Source of the DNA: Selaginella moellendorffii
Taxonomy: Eukaryota; Streptophyta; Lycopodiopsida; Selaginellales; Selaginellaceae
Length of the DNA: 64,000 nt
Direction: 5' to 3'
Assembly (NCBI RefSeq): GCF_000143415.4
Contig: NW_003314265.1
Coordinates: 1,109,864 to 1,173,863 of the forward strand
The translations under genes and the position numbers were made by a program. Below, piece after piece: positions 8,228 through 18,083 of this stretch. How positions within the stretch are numbered: position 1 is the stretch's first letter; each line of letters opens with the position of its first letter. The notes under the pieces were generated by a model, which was given only the letters and a program-made list of their open reading frames with translations, had not been told where the DNA came from and did not search any database.

Positions 8228-10822
8228 TTAAAGTGCGTACTCACTAGGTTCGCAGAGAAGATACTGTTTTTCTTTGGCAACTGTAATTATATGCTCCATT
8301 GAAGTCACCTCTTCAATGGAGTTTGTCACCGCAACACACAGGACACCCTTGAGTAGTGCGGCTCGAAAGAATAGTCCGCCGCAGTTGTACTCGACAACGC
8401 ATTTGCCTTTGGAGTCGGAAGCAGGTGACCCACCCGCTATTGCGTTGAAGACCCAGCTGAGCATTTCCCATGCTGCACCTGGAGCTTTCTCTGGATTCGA
8501 AAGCTCCATAGCCATCTTCAGTTCCTTAGGCACGGGTAAATTGACCTCCCTCAGATCAATTTGATCGGCCTTGTCGAACGAAGCTGGGAAGTCACTCCAG
8601 TCCCACTCTGCTGCAGGACCAATAACAAGGGCGAGTGTGAAGATGCGGACATTCGTCGGTATCTTCTTCTTAGCCATTATCCCATAGATCTCCCGCATCT
8701 CTTTGCCTTTCAACCGAGCCTTCACCTCGTTCAAGGCCTTCCAGAACTTGTGATAGGATTCGGAGTCGTAGATCATATAGCGGACTGAAGATTCCACCTC
8801 CGCAAGTCCCACCATTAAGTCAATGATGGAGCTGACTTCGTCTGTATGAGTGATCTCCTCGTTTGTGAAGTCCATCACACAAAAGATGTTCTTGACCTGC
8901 TCATCTCCGCGGGAAACGATGCTCCTCCACCTTTGATCCTCATCCGAATTCACGTATACCCGGTAAGGTTCTCGATAGGCCTCTGCTGCGGGGTCGAGCT
9001 GTTTTTGAAGCCGGCGGTCAACATCCCTCTTAATGAAATTTGGATACTGATCCAACTTCTCAGCTTTACTTTTCGTGGCATCCCGCAGCAGATCGATGAA
9101 CTTAGGGGCCCCCTTCACGTACTCGTCGATGTCTTCATTTGACAACTCCAACTCTTCCATCATCTCTTGCGTGGTGTCGATGCTCACCCTCTCCACGGCC
9201 ACTTGCTCGAAGATCCAATCCTTCAATAGCGCACGAGCTCTCAGAGTCGTGCACAAGTCCTCGTATGTCACAATATGGCTGGGAGTCATTTTGGTCTTGT
9301 TGAAGACTACCTCACCACGTAGAAGAGCATTAGCCACTGTCAGAAGGTCATTGTCGTCTAGAGACCGCGAGAAACGCAAGGCATTGAGCTTCAAATCATT
9401 GGGCTTTCGGCCGTCCTCCACACCCATTGAGTTTAGCAACTCCCCGTCATGGTACCTCCTCAGCACATCTACCCATTTGTCAAAAACAACTTTTGTCGCG
9501 AGTAGAATGTTATGGATGCTGAGTGTGTCATTGACCCCCAGTGTTTTCGAGAGAAGACTCAAGAATTCCTGCAATGGAAATGGCGTGAGGCCACATGCTA
9601 TGCCACATGCAACGAGGCTTACCTGCCAGGCGCTAGTTGCTAGTGCACATCCTTGTCCTGGTTTTTGTGGCTTCTTCAGTTGAACCCAGAGCTTCCGTGT
9701 TTGTGCCAATGTCTCGTGCAGACCCGATTTGTAGTACGTTTCTTGCTTGACATTCTGCGCGTGGGAGATGTATATGATAGATCGGAGGGGCGAGTTGCCT
9801 TTTATCAGGCGGACAACTCTTGTCTTGAAGACTTTCTTCACCTCCTCGCCCACCATAATATCCACAACTATCTCTTGCATCGCCAAGCTAGAATGCTGCC
9901 CGGAGACGGCATAGAACCGGATGTTCTGATCGTCCAACACCTTCCTATTGATCAAGTCTAGAAACCTCGTCTCGCCCTTCATTGTTCGGTAGTAGGGGAT
10001 CACGTCTATGATGTCGGGTGTTACTGGACTTGCCAGCATCTTCTGCTTCAGTTTCTCCACCCACTCATCAGATACTAGCCTGTGGTTGTATTTGCTTTGG
10101 ATGTCGATACAGCTCACGTCGATTGTATATACTTTGTTGGAATAGTAACAAGTACTATTATCTGTGATGATTTTTACTGCCTCTTCTTGCTCTTTCTGCT
10201 CTTTGCGGCTCTTCTTTTTGGTGGGTGTAGTGTTCGAACCCGAGGCAATGGCATCACCAAGTAGCTTCTTTTTTGGAGCAGGAGAGTCGGACGTCGGCTT
10301 GAGCTTGACCACCCTTTTCTGCTTCGGGATAATTTCCAGATCGACCCCCTTCCCCTTCGCTTCGCGAACTGGAGGCACTCTCAACGGCTCAATGTTGGAA
10401 TATAGTTTTTGAACATTGCCGTAAGTGAGGTCCGTGGATTCCATGTGATCTTCATAGACCCGCAGCGTCTTTGAAATTGTGGGCCTCCTGGACAACCTCT
10501 CCCTAGCTCCCTCTAGGAATTCCTCATAGCCGCTGCCCCCCTCCGGGAAGCCGCTAGGATGTGCAAGGTGGATCTTGAAGGCGGACACTGTCTCTACCAC
10601 AAGTGCCAGTCCATATTCTTGCATGGAACTGCATGGAGAGTCTGTCACTTGGATGAGGATCCCCATGCATTCTTTTCTCCCACCATCTGTGTTGTATAGC
10701 CTCAGATCCTCGCCTTCCATCCCGAAAGTCCAACTGGTGAGCTCCTTCCCCTTCTCTGCATCCACATTGACAGTGGCTGGAAGAAGAACGCAATTCCTCG
10801 CTTGTTCAGAAATGCACAACAA
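8228..10822 (-). CDS. ParB/Srx-fold-like domain protein of the 13.1-kb element
   Basis: Long open frame, about 864 codons. Residues ~160-215 (counted from 10822) are Lys/Pro-rich and nuclear-localisation-like. Residues ~231-320 resemble a ParB N-terminal domain: V-Y-T-I-D-V-S-C-I-D-I, then a helix (W-V-E-K-L-K-Q-K-M), then F-Y-A-V-S-G-Q-H-S-S-L-A-M in the position of the family's G-x-H-R box. The ~500-residue C-terminal part is helical and unrecognised. No ATG opens the frame; the first in-frame ATG is near 10720, so the start or an upstream exon is unresolved. A GT-AG intron of 54 nt (9569-9622) with a palindrome sits in phase inside the frame, and a GTGAGT donor near 8235 probably ends the exon. 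ParB-fold proteins bind DNA and NTPs; a role in element maintenance is inference. Confidence 0.5.
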   Translation of the reverse strand: MLCISEQARNCVLLPATVNVDAEKGKELTSWTFGMEGEDLRLYNTDGGRKECMGILIQVTDSPCSSMQEYGLALVVETVSAFKIHLAHPSGFPEGGSGYEEFLEGARERLSRRPTISKTLRVYEDHMESTDLTYGNVQKLYSNIEPLRVPPVREAKGKGVDLEIIPKQKRVVKLKPTSDSPAPKKKLLGDAIASGSNTTPTKKKSRKEQKEQEEAVKIITDNSTCYYSNKVYTIDVSCIDIQSKYNHRLVSDEWVEKLKQKMLASPVTPDIIDVIPYYRTMKGETRFLDLINRKVLDDQNIRFYAVSGQHSSLAMQEIVVDIMVGEEVKKVFKTRVVRLIKGNSPLRSIIYISHAQNVKQETYYKSGLHETLAQTRKLWVQLKKPQKPGQGCALATSAWQVSLVACGIACGLTPFPLQEFLSLLSKTLGVNDTLSIHNILLATKVVFDKWVDVLRRYHDGELLNSMGVEDGRKPNDLKLNALRFSRSLDDNDLLTVANALLRGEVVFNKTKMTPSHIVTYEDLCTTLRARALLKDWIFEQVAVERVSIDTTQEMMEELELSNEDIDEYVKGAPKFIDLLRDATKSKAEKLDQYPNFIKRDVDRRLQKQLDPAAEAYREPYRVYVNSDEDQRWRSIVSRGDEQVKNIFCVMDFTNEEITHTDEVSSIIDLMVGLAEVESSVRYMIYDSESYHKFWKALNEVKARLKGKEMREIYGIMAKKKIPTNVRIFTLALVIGPAAEWDWSDFPASFDKADQIDLREVNLPVPKELKMAMELSNPEKAPGAAWEMLSWVFNAIAGGSPASDSKGKCVVEYNCGGLFFRAALLKGVLCVAVTNSIEEVTSMEHIITVAKEKQYLLCEPSEYAL

Positions 10823-10856
10823 TTAGAGCTGACAGATGAAAAGCTAGCAGCTGGAA

Positions 10857-11045
10857 ATAACGTGAGGCCACACGCCATTCACCACTGCATCAGATGTCTT
10901 GAGGCTGCATCCTAAGATGGCGTGAGGCTACACGCCATCTGTAACCGGACTGCACTCGAGAGCCCAATCGGTGCATGCCAATGTTGCTACTGAATGGCAT
11001 GTGGCCTCATGCCATTTTCTACTTGGCCTAAAAGACTTACCATTT
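10857..11045 (-). other. Possible 5' exons or leader of the ParB-like gene
   Basis: Three 22-bp palindromes (10857, 10917, 10993) are packed into 160 bases, each bracketed on the minus strand by GT...AG pairs that would leave mini-exons of 30-45 nt. The copy near 10993 fits a clean intron (GTAAGT... to CAGTAG). No protein domain can be read from the mini-exons. Confidence 0.3.
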
Positions 11046-11228
11046 GAAGCCGAATGGAGGCGTGACAATCGAGGCCGGACTCGCTGGCGAATATGCACTG
11101 TGTGTGCAGCGGATCGTAGCAGCAAGGCTACTCTGCCACTTACAGTTGGAGAGTGGCGCTGAAATCTCCCGGGACGCCAAGTGGGCTGCGTGTGGGTGGC
11201 GGAGTGGGCGGCGGAGTTGGCGGCGAAG

Positions 11229-11640
11229 TTACAAACTGGGTGTGTCTTGAAGTGGACGCCGATGCACATGAGCGCAATGCGAGCACGATGCGAGTGCGAG
11301 TGTGATGCAAGCGCGAGTGGACGCCGATGCACACGAGAAATCTGTAGAGAAGGTAGATGAGCGCGAATGTGAGCATGATCGCAAGTGGGAGCGCGATGCA
11401 AGCGCGAGTGTGCGAGCGCGAGTACGATGCAAAACCTAACTTCACACACGCGAAATGTCACGACGGTTGGTAATCCCGCAACGTCATCATTCCTCGGACT
11501 TGGGCGCCACCATTAATTTCTGGATCGCCACGCGCATGCATGCACGTGAAATCCAAAAGAAATCCGCAACGTCATCATTCCTCGGACTGCATGCACGCGA
11601 AATCCAAAAGAAAGATCATGATTGGGATATCATTTAATAC
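11229..11640. repeat. Degenerate GCGAGTG-rich repeats and a local duplication
   Basis: 11250-11440 is a degenerate array around GATGCGAGTGCGAGTG and GTGGACGCCGATGCACACGAG. From 11475 the block CCGCAACGTCATCATTCCTC occurs at about 11475 and again at about 11566. A second block containing GCATGCACG and GAAATCCAAAAGAAA is also doubled (about 11537 and 11587). No gene is evident. Confidence 0.5.
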
Positions 11641-12835
11641 CCTCGCTATATTTATACCATGCATGATTGGATATTCCAAAGCATCTTGTATTTCCAAAAA
11701 TGCCAGATGTTCAGCTAAATAAAGAATGGTATACAATGTCCTTCTTGATGACCCTGCAAAGAAGCATCTCGATCGGACACCACATGAGACCACACAAGCC
11801 TTACAATGTTTCAGGGGCATTTGCCATAGATCCGACCGTTATTTTGCTCCAAGATTCTACAGTTTGGTGTGCATTGACCTTTCCATCGACATTGCAAAGG
11901 GACATCACAATTAGATGCGGGATCAAAAGAAACTAACTTCACTAACTCTGGTTTCACCAAGATCTACGTAAGGAGTTATGAAATGAAAGGACCCTCTCTA
12001 TTGAAATGTGTTTATGGTCCTAGGGGCATTGTGATATATCAAAGGATTTTGCATCAAGTTCTGTATTTGCATGTTTATCAAGCTACTGAATTGCTAAACC
12101 CTAAACCCTAAACCCTAAACATGTGGCAAATGCTGCGTGAAGAAAGATGCCCTTTCTGGGCAAATGCTGTAAGAGGCAGATGCCGAGCAGATGTATCTCA
12201 GGCTAGCGAAGGGGACAAATGAAAGCTAGCTATAAACATGACGGGATGCAAATAGATTACTAGGCTGGTCCTGCAAAAATCAAAAACCATAATTGAAAAC
12301 ATTGAAAATGCAAAAAGAAAGGTTTATAATATTTTTGAATTTTAAGCAACCAAAGGAATGTAAGTAGGGCATGTGTTTGTAAGTTTAAAAATGCCTCAAC
12401 CACTTAAATTCCCAAGTAAATAAAGTTGTTTCTATTTTTGGTATAGGTAAACTTTATAGCGTGTGGGCTCATGCAATTTTGAACCCAAAAATGCACCAAA
12501 AAATGCTCGACTAGCATTATTCTTTGACTGGCGTGTGGCCTTATATTGCCATAAATGGACGTACACACACAGCATAATTATTCCTTTACACGGCGAATAA
12601 TCTTGGCGCGGATCGCTGACATGGCATGGCAAAGTTCAAATCACTGACATGGCATAGCTGGATCGAGGCAAGGACATGATGTGACAAAGTTCAACCTCCG
12701 ACAGCAAAGTCTAGAAGCTACTCAGTTTGAAATTTGTCAGAAGAATCATAAGATTTGGTTTGTCAGAGGATTTGATGTGACGTTCAAGCGTGTGTTATTT
12801 TTGAATTATCGAACTCATTCCTAGGTCTATCATTT
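11641..12835. other. Non-coding interior of the 13.1-kb element
   Basis: No supported gene. Contains a short telomere-type repeat at 12094-12120 and palindrome copies near 12456 and 12531. Confidence 0.4.
12094..12120. repeat. Interstitial plant telomere-type repeat
   Basis: About 3.7 units of CTAAACC in a row, the complement strand of the plant TTTAGGG telomere repeat. It is internal to the transposon, so it is not a chromosome end. Confidence 0.8.
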
Positions 12836-12980
12836 TTGTGTGCCGTGTTCTTGGTTCCGCTGAGCGCAGTGAGCGCTGCTTGTGTAAGCGGCGTTGTGAG
12901 CTGTGGTTTATGCGTCTACGAGCGGTTGCGGCATTGCGAGCGCCATTGCGAGCGGCAGTTTATGCGAGTGGCAGTTCGTG

Positions 12981-13077
12981 CGAGCGGCGCTACGAGCAGT
13001 TGCGGTGTTGCGAGCGGCGCTACGAGTAGTTGCGGTGTTGCGAGCGGCGCTACGAGTAGTTGCGGTGTTGCGAGCGG
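12981..13077 (+). repeat. Tandem 30-bp repeat, three copies
   Basis: The 30-bp unit CGAGCGGCGCTACGAG(C/T)AG... ending GGTGTTG occurs three times in tandem from 12981 to 13070 with one substitution, preceded by more degenerate GCGAGCGGC units from about 12900. Open frames through it on both strands are repeat artefacts. Confidence 0.8.
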
Positions 13078-13270
13078 CACTGTCTTTGGTGTGGCTACCG
13101 CTTCCTCTTGATATTCGGCACTTGTGCTTCTTGGTATGTTCACCATGGAATGGCTTAGGACCACATTTAGAAATGGCATGAGGCCACATGCCATCTTGGG
13201 CCCTTGCAATTTCATGGCTAGCGTATTGTCATGTATGTTTTTACTTGCCTGCAGCTGTGTGTATATCAAG

Positions 13271-13462
13271 ATGGCATGAGGCCTCATGCCATCTTTAGCC
13301 CCTGCTAGCCTATTGCTATATTCCTTTTGCCTTGCTGCAACTGTATATATTTTTGTATGGGTGACTAGTCACGCACACAAAAATATATACAATTGCAGCA
13401 AGGCAAAAGGAATATAGCAACAGGCTAGCAGGGGCCAAAGATAGCGTGAGGCCTCATGCCAT
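13271..13462. repeat. 192-bp near-perfect palindrome upstream of the DUF7869 gene
   Basis: The two 96-nt arms are about 93% identical in inverted orientation, centred on GTGACTAGTCAC at 13361-13372. Each outer end is itself a copy of the 22-bp palindrome (13271-13292 and 13441-13462). It could form a long hairpin or cruciform about 190 bases upstream of the presumed transposase start, and it could be a foldback-type insertion or a source of small RNA. Confidence 0.85.
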
Positions 13463-13650
13463 TAATGGTACTACTAATGGCATGAGGGCTTATGCCAATT
13501 TTGTGAATGCGAAATTTCACGTGGGTGTCAATAGCATGTTTGAATAATGGCATGTGGCCTCATGCTATTGAGGTTGTTTGGTATGTTATGATTTAGGCCA
13601 TTCTCCAATCATTTTTTGTATGGTCTTAACTTCTTTTCTGCACTTTCAGA

Positions 13651-16549
13651 ATGGCCTCCGCAAGTGCGACGCATGTTCCCTTCGTGGATCTTAAGAACCA
13701 TGCTACATGGATTCAGGCAAAGGTGTTTCTAAACAACCCCAAGGGGGAGGTAGTAGCTGAGGGCTTAGCCACAGTTGTCGATCCAAGAGATGCGGTTGCT
13801 AATCAAGAATTGGGCTGGGATGATATTGGAGTTGCGATTTTAGAGGTTGTTGACACAGAAGAAAACAATCTGACTATTGGAAGCATTGTGCGGTGGAAAT
13901 TGAGGCACTTAGTGTTTGAGAATGTGAAGGATTCACAATCAAACACCACTACAACTGATGACAGAACATCTCTTCATGGGAAAAGAAAGTACACCTTCCT
14001 AAAGCGCAGCCAAAGGGATCTGAGCAACGAACCGAAAAGGCAGAAAATGGCGATGGAGGTTCGAATGGTCTCGACAGTTGCTTGTTGCAAGAGAAGGTGC
14101 TGTCAACATGCTGATTGGGATGCTATTGAAGAAGAGAGAGCAAGATACAAGACATTGTCCTGGAAGGCAGCTTGCAATTTTGTGTATGAGGCATTACGGT
14201 CATCTGTTGATGCTTCAGAACATCAGGTGGGGGGTATGGTCTTCCAGAGGGGTTTGGTCTGCATGAAGGCATGGAGAATCATTTATGGAGTCCCTCGAAC
14301 CACATTCTACAGAATCAAAACTGAGTTCGAGGAACAAAGGGTTCAACAGGCAGTCCATAGGAACGACGGTACTCACAAAACCAGGGGTCATGTTGTATAT
14401 GGAGAGGCAATCTTCAAGAGGTTTGTCGAGACATGTAGCGAGCAGCAACCACATAAAACCCGCCTCTTGGAAGATGGAACTCGAGACACCCAACGAGTTC
14501 TCCCTTCCATGTATACCAAGGGGGCCATATTGGAAGATGTGAATCGGAAACTCCAGAGTAATGGCTACAGGAAGCTGAGCCAATCTAGATTTAGTAGATT
14601 GTGGAGCAACAGGTTCAGAGATGTGAGTATAGGAAAGTACTCCAGCTTTTCAAAGTGTGATGAGTGCACTGCTATCAAAATGGCTTTGTCGAAGAATTCT
14701 TGCATCGCTCAAGAGCGAGAGACGTTGGTTAGAAGGCGGCTTGACCACAACATCGAGCAGAGAAGTTGCAGGACTGCATATTATCATAACAGGATTCTCT
14801 CCATTGAGAGACCTGACTCTTACCTCTACATCATCCACGACAAAATGGACTAGAAAAAGACGTGCTTACCTCGACTCAATCCTGCCCCCAAGGCAATCTC
14901 TTCATCCATGCAGCTACCTGTGTCTCTGTTTGGCATAATCGCTCATGGGCATGGTGCCCAGAACTATGGGAACTTCTTTGTACCTCTATGGGGTGGCGGG
15001 GGTGCAAACATGATGATTGCGTCCCTAGCAAAACACTTAAGGTCTCTGCAAAGTGCACAGACTGAGCTGAATGGCCAACCCTTGCATAAGGCCCTTGTCG
15101 ATCGAACCCCATACAGGGTTCAGCTGGAGGAGGAGCAAAGGCTTGCAGTATCGCGTGGGGCCCCATGCCATCCCAGTGAATATGTTGGCCGTCAGATTGT
15201 AGGGTTATCACGTGAGGCCTCATGCCATTCCGACGAGGCTGGTCGCCCGGTGAATGCACAGCCTCATCCAAACGAAGCAGAATCTCAAGGAAGTTCTTGC
15301 GGCCGATGTGGCCTTCCACCCCATCTTCTGCTCCAAACAGACAATGCTGGCAGTGAGAACAAAAACATGTACGTCTTCGCGTACTTGGCGATGCTTGTTG
15401 CCAAAGGCATATTTGAAACGGTTACACTTGGCTTTCTCATGGTTGGGCACACTCATGAAGACGTCGATGCCATGTTCAGTCACCTGACAGAGTCCCTCCG
15501 GCGATCCAATGTCCTCACCCTCCCACAACTCTACGATGAATTCCAAAATTGCATGAAAGGCACTGTTGAAGCTGCACTTGTGACAGAGGTTCCAGACTTT
15601 AAAGGGTTTGTAAGAGGCTACATCAGGGATGGATCCGAAACGCTGATTGGCCACTCCAAGCCTCTTCAGTTTCATTTCAGCATGCGTGACGGTGCTCCAG
15701 TGATGAGGTACAAGATAAAAGAATGGGACACAATGTGGCTGCCAATGGACGGCATTGAACTCTTCAAGAGAGATCCCATAACTGGGGAACCTATGATTCC
15801 TCAGGGTTCCCCACGGCCAATGCACCCGAATGGACTCAAAGACCAGGAAAGTATAGTGGCCGGGATTAGACAGCATATTGCCTTCTGGAAGAGGGGGTTG
15901 GTGTTTGGTGGAGAATCCTATTTTCAGAGGTGCAAGCTTTTGCTTGAATACTAGGAGAAGATTATATCTGCTATCCAAAATGGGCCGGTTGTATATGAAG
16001 AATTGGAAGAGTCCTTTTGGCCAGAACCCAGAGCACCAGATAGTAGCGGAACAATGTCCTCTGGAAATGCAGTGATAGATAACGATGTTGAGGATCACTA
16101 TTGTGGGCCGAGGAACAAGAAGCCGGATTCAGCATTCAATCCAGTATAGGTCTGCAAAGGAATGGTCATGCTTGTCAGACCCAGTAATAAAAAACAAATG
16201 ATATGGGTGGGGCGCTGCATCACTGATGTAGAGGAGGATGCGGAAACTAACTCATTCAATATAACTGTGGAGTGGTTCAAGCCAAGTTCCGGATATACGA
16301 AGGATTGCCTAGAAAAGAGATGGGTGCTGAATCCAAGGGATCCCAGCATGAGCATATCGGTGGATAATGTTGTGCATGGTTGGATGCGGAAGCAGAGTGC
16401 CACCATCACCTTGCCAGACCATGCAAGAGATGCAGCAAGAGCATTCATAACCTGGGTTCAAGGTGAGATTCATTAATATTCCTTTACTAAGTTTCTAATG
16501 TATTTTATTTCAAGGTGAACAATCCGAATCTGAATCAGAGGAGGCGTGA
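13651..16549 (+). pseudogene. DUF7869-type transposase-like protein with three in-frame TAG codons
   Basis: A single frame runs from ATG 13651 to 16462, then a 52-nt GT-AG intron and a last exon at 16515-16549 ending G-E-Q-S-E-S-E-S-E-E-A. The only interruptions are TAGs at 14851, 15952 and 16147. Order: N-terminal region; helix-turn-helix-like W-R-I-I-Y-G-V-P-R-T-T-F-Y-R (about 208-221); F-S-K-C-D-E-C; I-I-H-D-K-M-D at about 397; H-G-H-G-A-Q-N-Y-G-N-F; L-L-Q-T-D-N-A-G-S-E-N-K-N (about 560-572); V-G-H-T-H-E-D-V-D (about 598-606). Conserved D, D, E and H/D residues suit an RNase H-like transposase fold, which is inference. Members of this family normally read D-x-M-D-Q, so the first TAG stands where Gln is expected. 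An ~80-residue insert before the Q-T-D-N box holds two palindromes. Confidence 0.7.
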
Positions 16550-17087
16550 TGGCATGTGGCCTTACGCCATTCCTAGGTGAGATGATACAAATAACAAGTA
16601 TAAATTCTTAGTTGTTCTAGCAAATCTTACTTAAAGTTCAAGGTGAACAAGCCAAATATGAATTCATCGGATTGTTATAATAAATTGCGAGGTGATGGCA
16701 TGAAGCAATACGCCATTTGAGAGTGGTAGCCATTCCTATATGAGGTGAGTGAAATATTTATTAGAAATACCTCATTCAATTGTGCACTTCTAAGTCTTGG
16801 TCCACTCAGTACTGTTTGCATGTTTTTATTTTAATTCTTTCTCTAAAATGTTATTTAGCATGTGGCTTTATGCCATTGCTCTCCACAATCATGCATTGAA
16901 TTTTTCTATCCTTGCATAATACTTCTCCATATATATAGCATGTGCGCACATGTGATATGGTTCATTAGGCCTGATATAGTGTGTGAGGTAAAACAAAGAT
17001 GATGTGACATATGCATTTACCAATCACACGTGCATAAATCTAATAATATGGCGTGTGGCCCATATTAGTGGCACATAAACCCATATT
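16550..17087 (+). repeat. Degenerate duplicate of the DUF7869 terminal exon plus palindromes
   Basis: The segment TTCAAGGTGAACAA...GAAT seen at the last DUF7869 exon (16510) recurs at about 16638, again followed by GAGGTGATGGCATG and a palindrome (16694). Further palindromes are at 16856 and 17048. An inverted copy of the same exon-plus-palindrome unit lies at about 17861-17930. Confidence 0.6.
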
Positions 17088-17447
17088 ATGGGCTTACGTG
17101 CTTTATGTACCATCATTCCCTTGCAGCGTGTGTGTTGGTTTCCTTTTATAACACAACGAACTCCATATTTTAGGGTGAAGAGCGTTCTCATGGCAAGCAC
17201 AAAATCTGTAAGTGAGGCAGAAAAGGAGACGGAGAAGGAGATAAGTGAAGATGTAGAATATATAAGTCTTCCAAACTCCCCGTACTATACTCCAGGTGAT
17301 CATTTTTCTGAACAAACGGCAACATTAACAACTATCGAGAACGCCCCAATAACGTCAGAGACAACAATCCAAAGCAAAACAACTGACCCAGAGAAGGATG
17401 ATAGTACCGCTGAGAGTACCAAAAAGGAGGTGTCCACTAGCGCTTAG
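17088..17447 (+). CDS. Small Ser/Thr/Glu-rich open frame, unknown
   Basis: Open frame of 119 codons with a second ATG at about 17190 starting M-A-S-T-K-S-V-S-E-A-E-K. It is rich in S, T, E and K and predicted disordered. A CTTGCAG just upstream (about 17126) could be an acceptor. A palindrome follows directly after the TAG (17455). I do not recognise it; it could be a real accessory gene of the element or chance. Confidence 0.3.
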   Translation: MGLRALCTIIPLQRVCWFPFITQRTPYFRVKSVLMASTKSVSEAEKETEKEISEDVEYISLPNSPYYTPGDHFSEQTATLTTIENAPITSETTIQSKTTDPEKDDSTAESTKKEVSTSA

Positions 17448-18083
17448 GCTTATAATGGCATGTGCCCTCATGCCATTTACTTGATCACCAAATACCTTTT
17501 TCCCTTTGCACTAGTATATCTTAATACCGGTCTGAGAAATAGAATGGCATGTGCCCTCAGGCCTTTTACTAAATCACCTTTGAAAGAAATGCAAGCCTCT
17601 ATGTCGTAAAAAAAAGGTACTAGAGAAATTCCTTAATAATATGAATGTTATTTAGTTTCATGAAAATACACTAAGGGTCAAATGAGTTAAATGACTTCTC
17701 CAGACTAGCAATGCCTCTTGCTACACCTTCATAATTAGATTTGTTAGAAAAAGATAACATTGAATAATATCTAAATGTTTTCACCATTAAGTTATATGTC
17801 TGGCTAATAGGAATGACGTTCATCTTGGAAAGCTCACCACACGCTCAATGAACAAACAAATAGTGTGTGCGCGCATGCCATCGCTCTTCTTTAGCTTCAG
17901 ATTCGGCTTGTTCACCTTGACAATGAGATTTATTATACAACCAGATGGACTCAGTCTGGACACAAAGTCACCGCGCTAGTCACCATGCCCCAGATATGTC
18001 TAGCCCCTGGACAAAAAACATATAATTTCACGTCATTTTCAAATACTTGAAAATTTGTACTTAGTCCCATTTTACTGAATAAA
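17448..18083. other. Right subterminal region of the 13.1-kb element
   Basis: No gene. Contains palindromes near 17455, 17543 and 17861, and the inverted copy of the DUF7869 last exon at about 17861-17930. Confidence 0.5.

Larger units (their letters stand above)
5374..17882. repeat. Interspersed 22-bp palindrome family (about 25 copies)
   Basis: The unit is an 11-nt arm, ATGGCRTGWGG, followed by its reverse complement, with a few mismatches per copy. Approximate starts: 5374, 6450, 6525, 7749, 7940, 8081, 9580, 10857, 10917, 10993, 12456, 12531, 13173, 13271, 13441, 13477, 13547, 15149, 15207, 16549, 16694, 16856, 17048, 17455, 17543, 17861, with a partial copy near 5089. All lie within the TIRs of the element. 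Copies at 7749, 7940, 8081, 9580 and 10993 fall inside apparent 47-56-nt GT-AG introns. Those at 6450, 6525, 15149 and 15207 lie in open reading frame. They could be transposase-binding sites, tiny mobile palindromes, or sequence used to build introns. Confidence 0.85.

Noticed and set aside
12094-12120. Chromosome end or neo-telomere
   Set aside because: Fewer than four units, internal to an element with both termini intact.
12836-13287. Several open frames on both strands over the 30-bp repeat
   Set aside because: Stop-free because the 30-bp unit is a multiple of three; products are simple Ala/Arg/Val repeats.
5374-17882. Repeated palindromes as a CRISPR array
   Set aside because: Spacing is irregular (tens to thousands of bases), there is no leader or cas gene, and the genome is eukaryotic.
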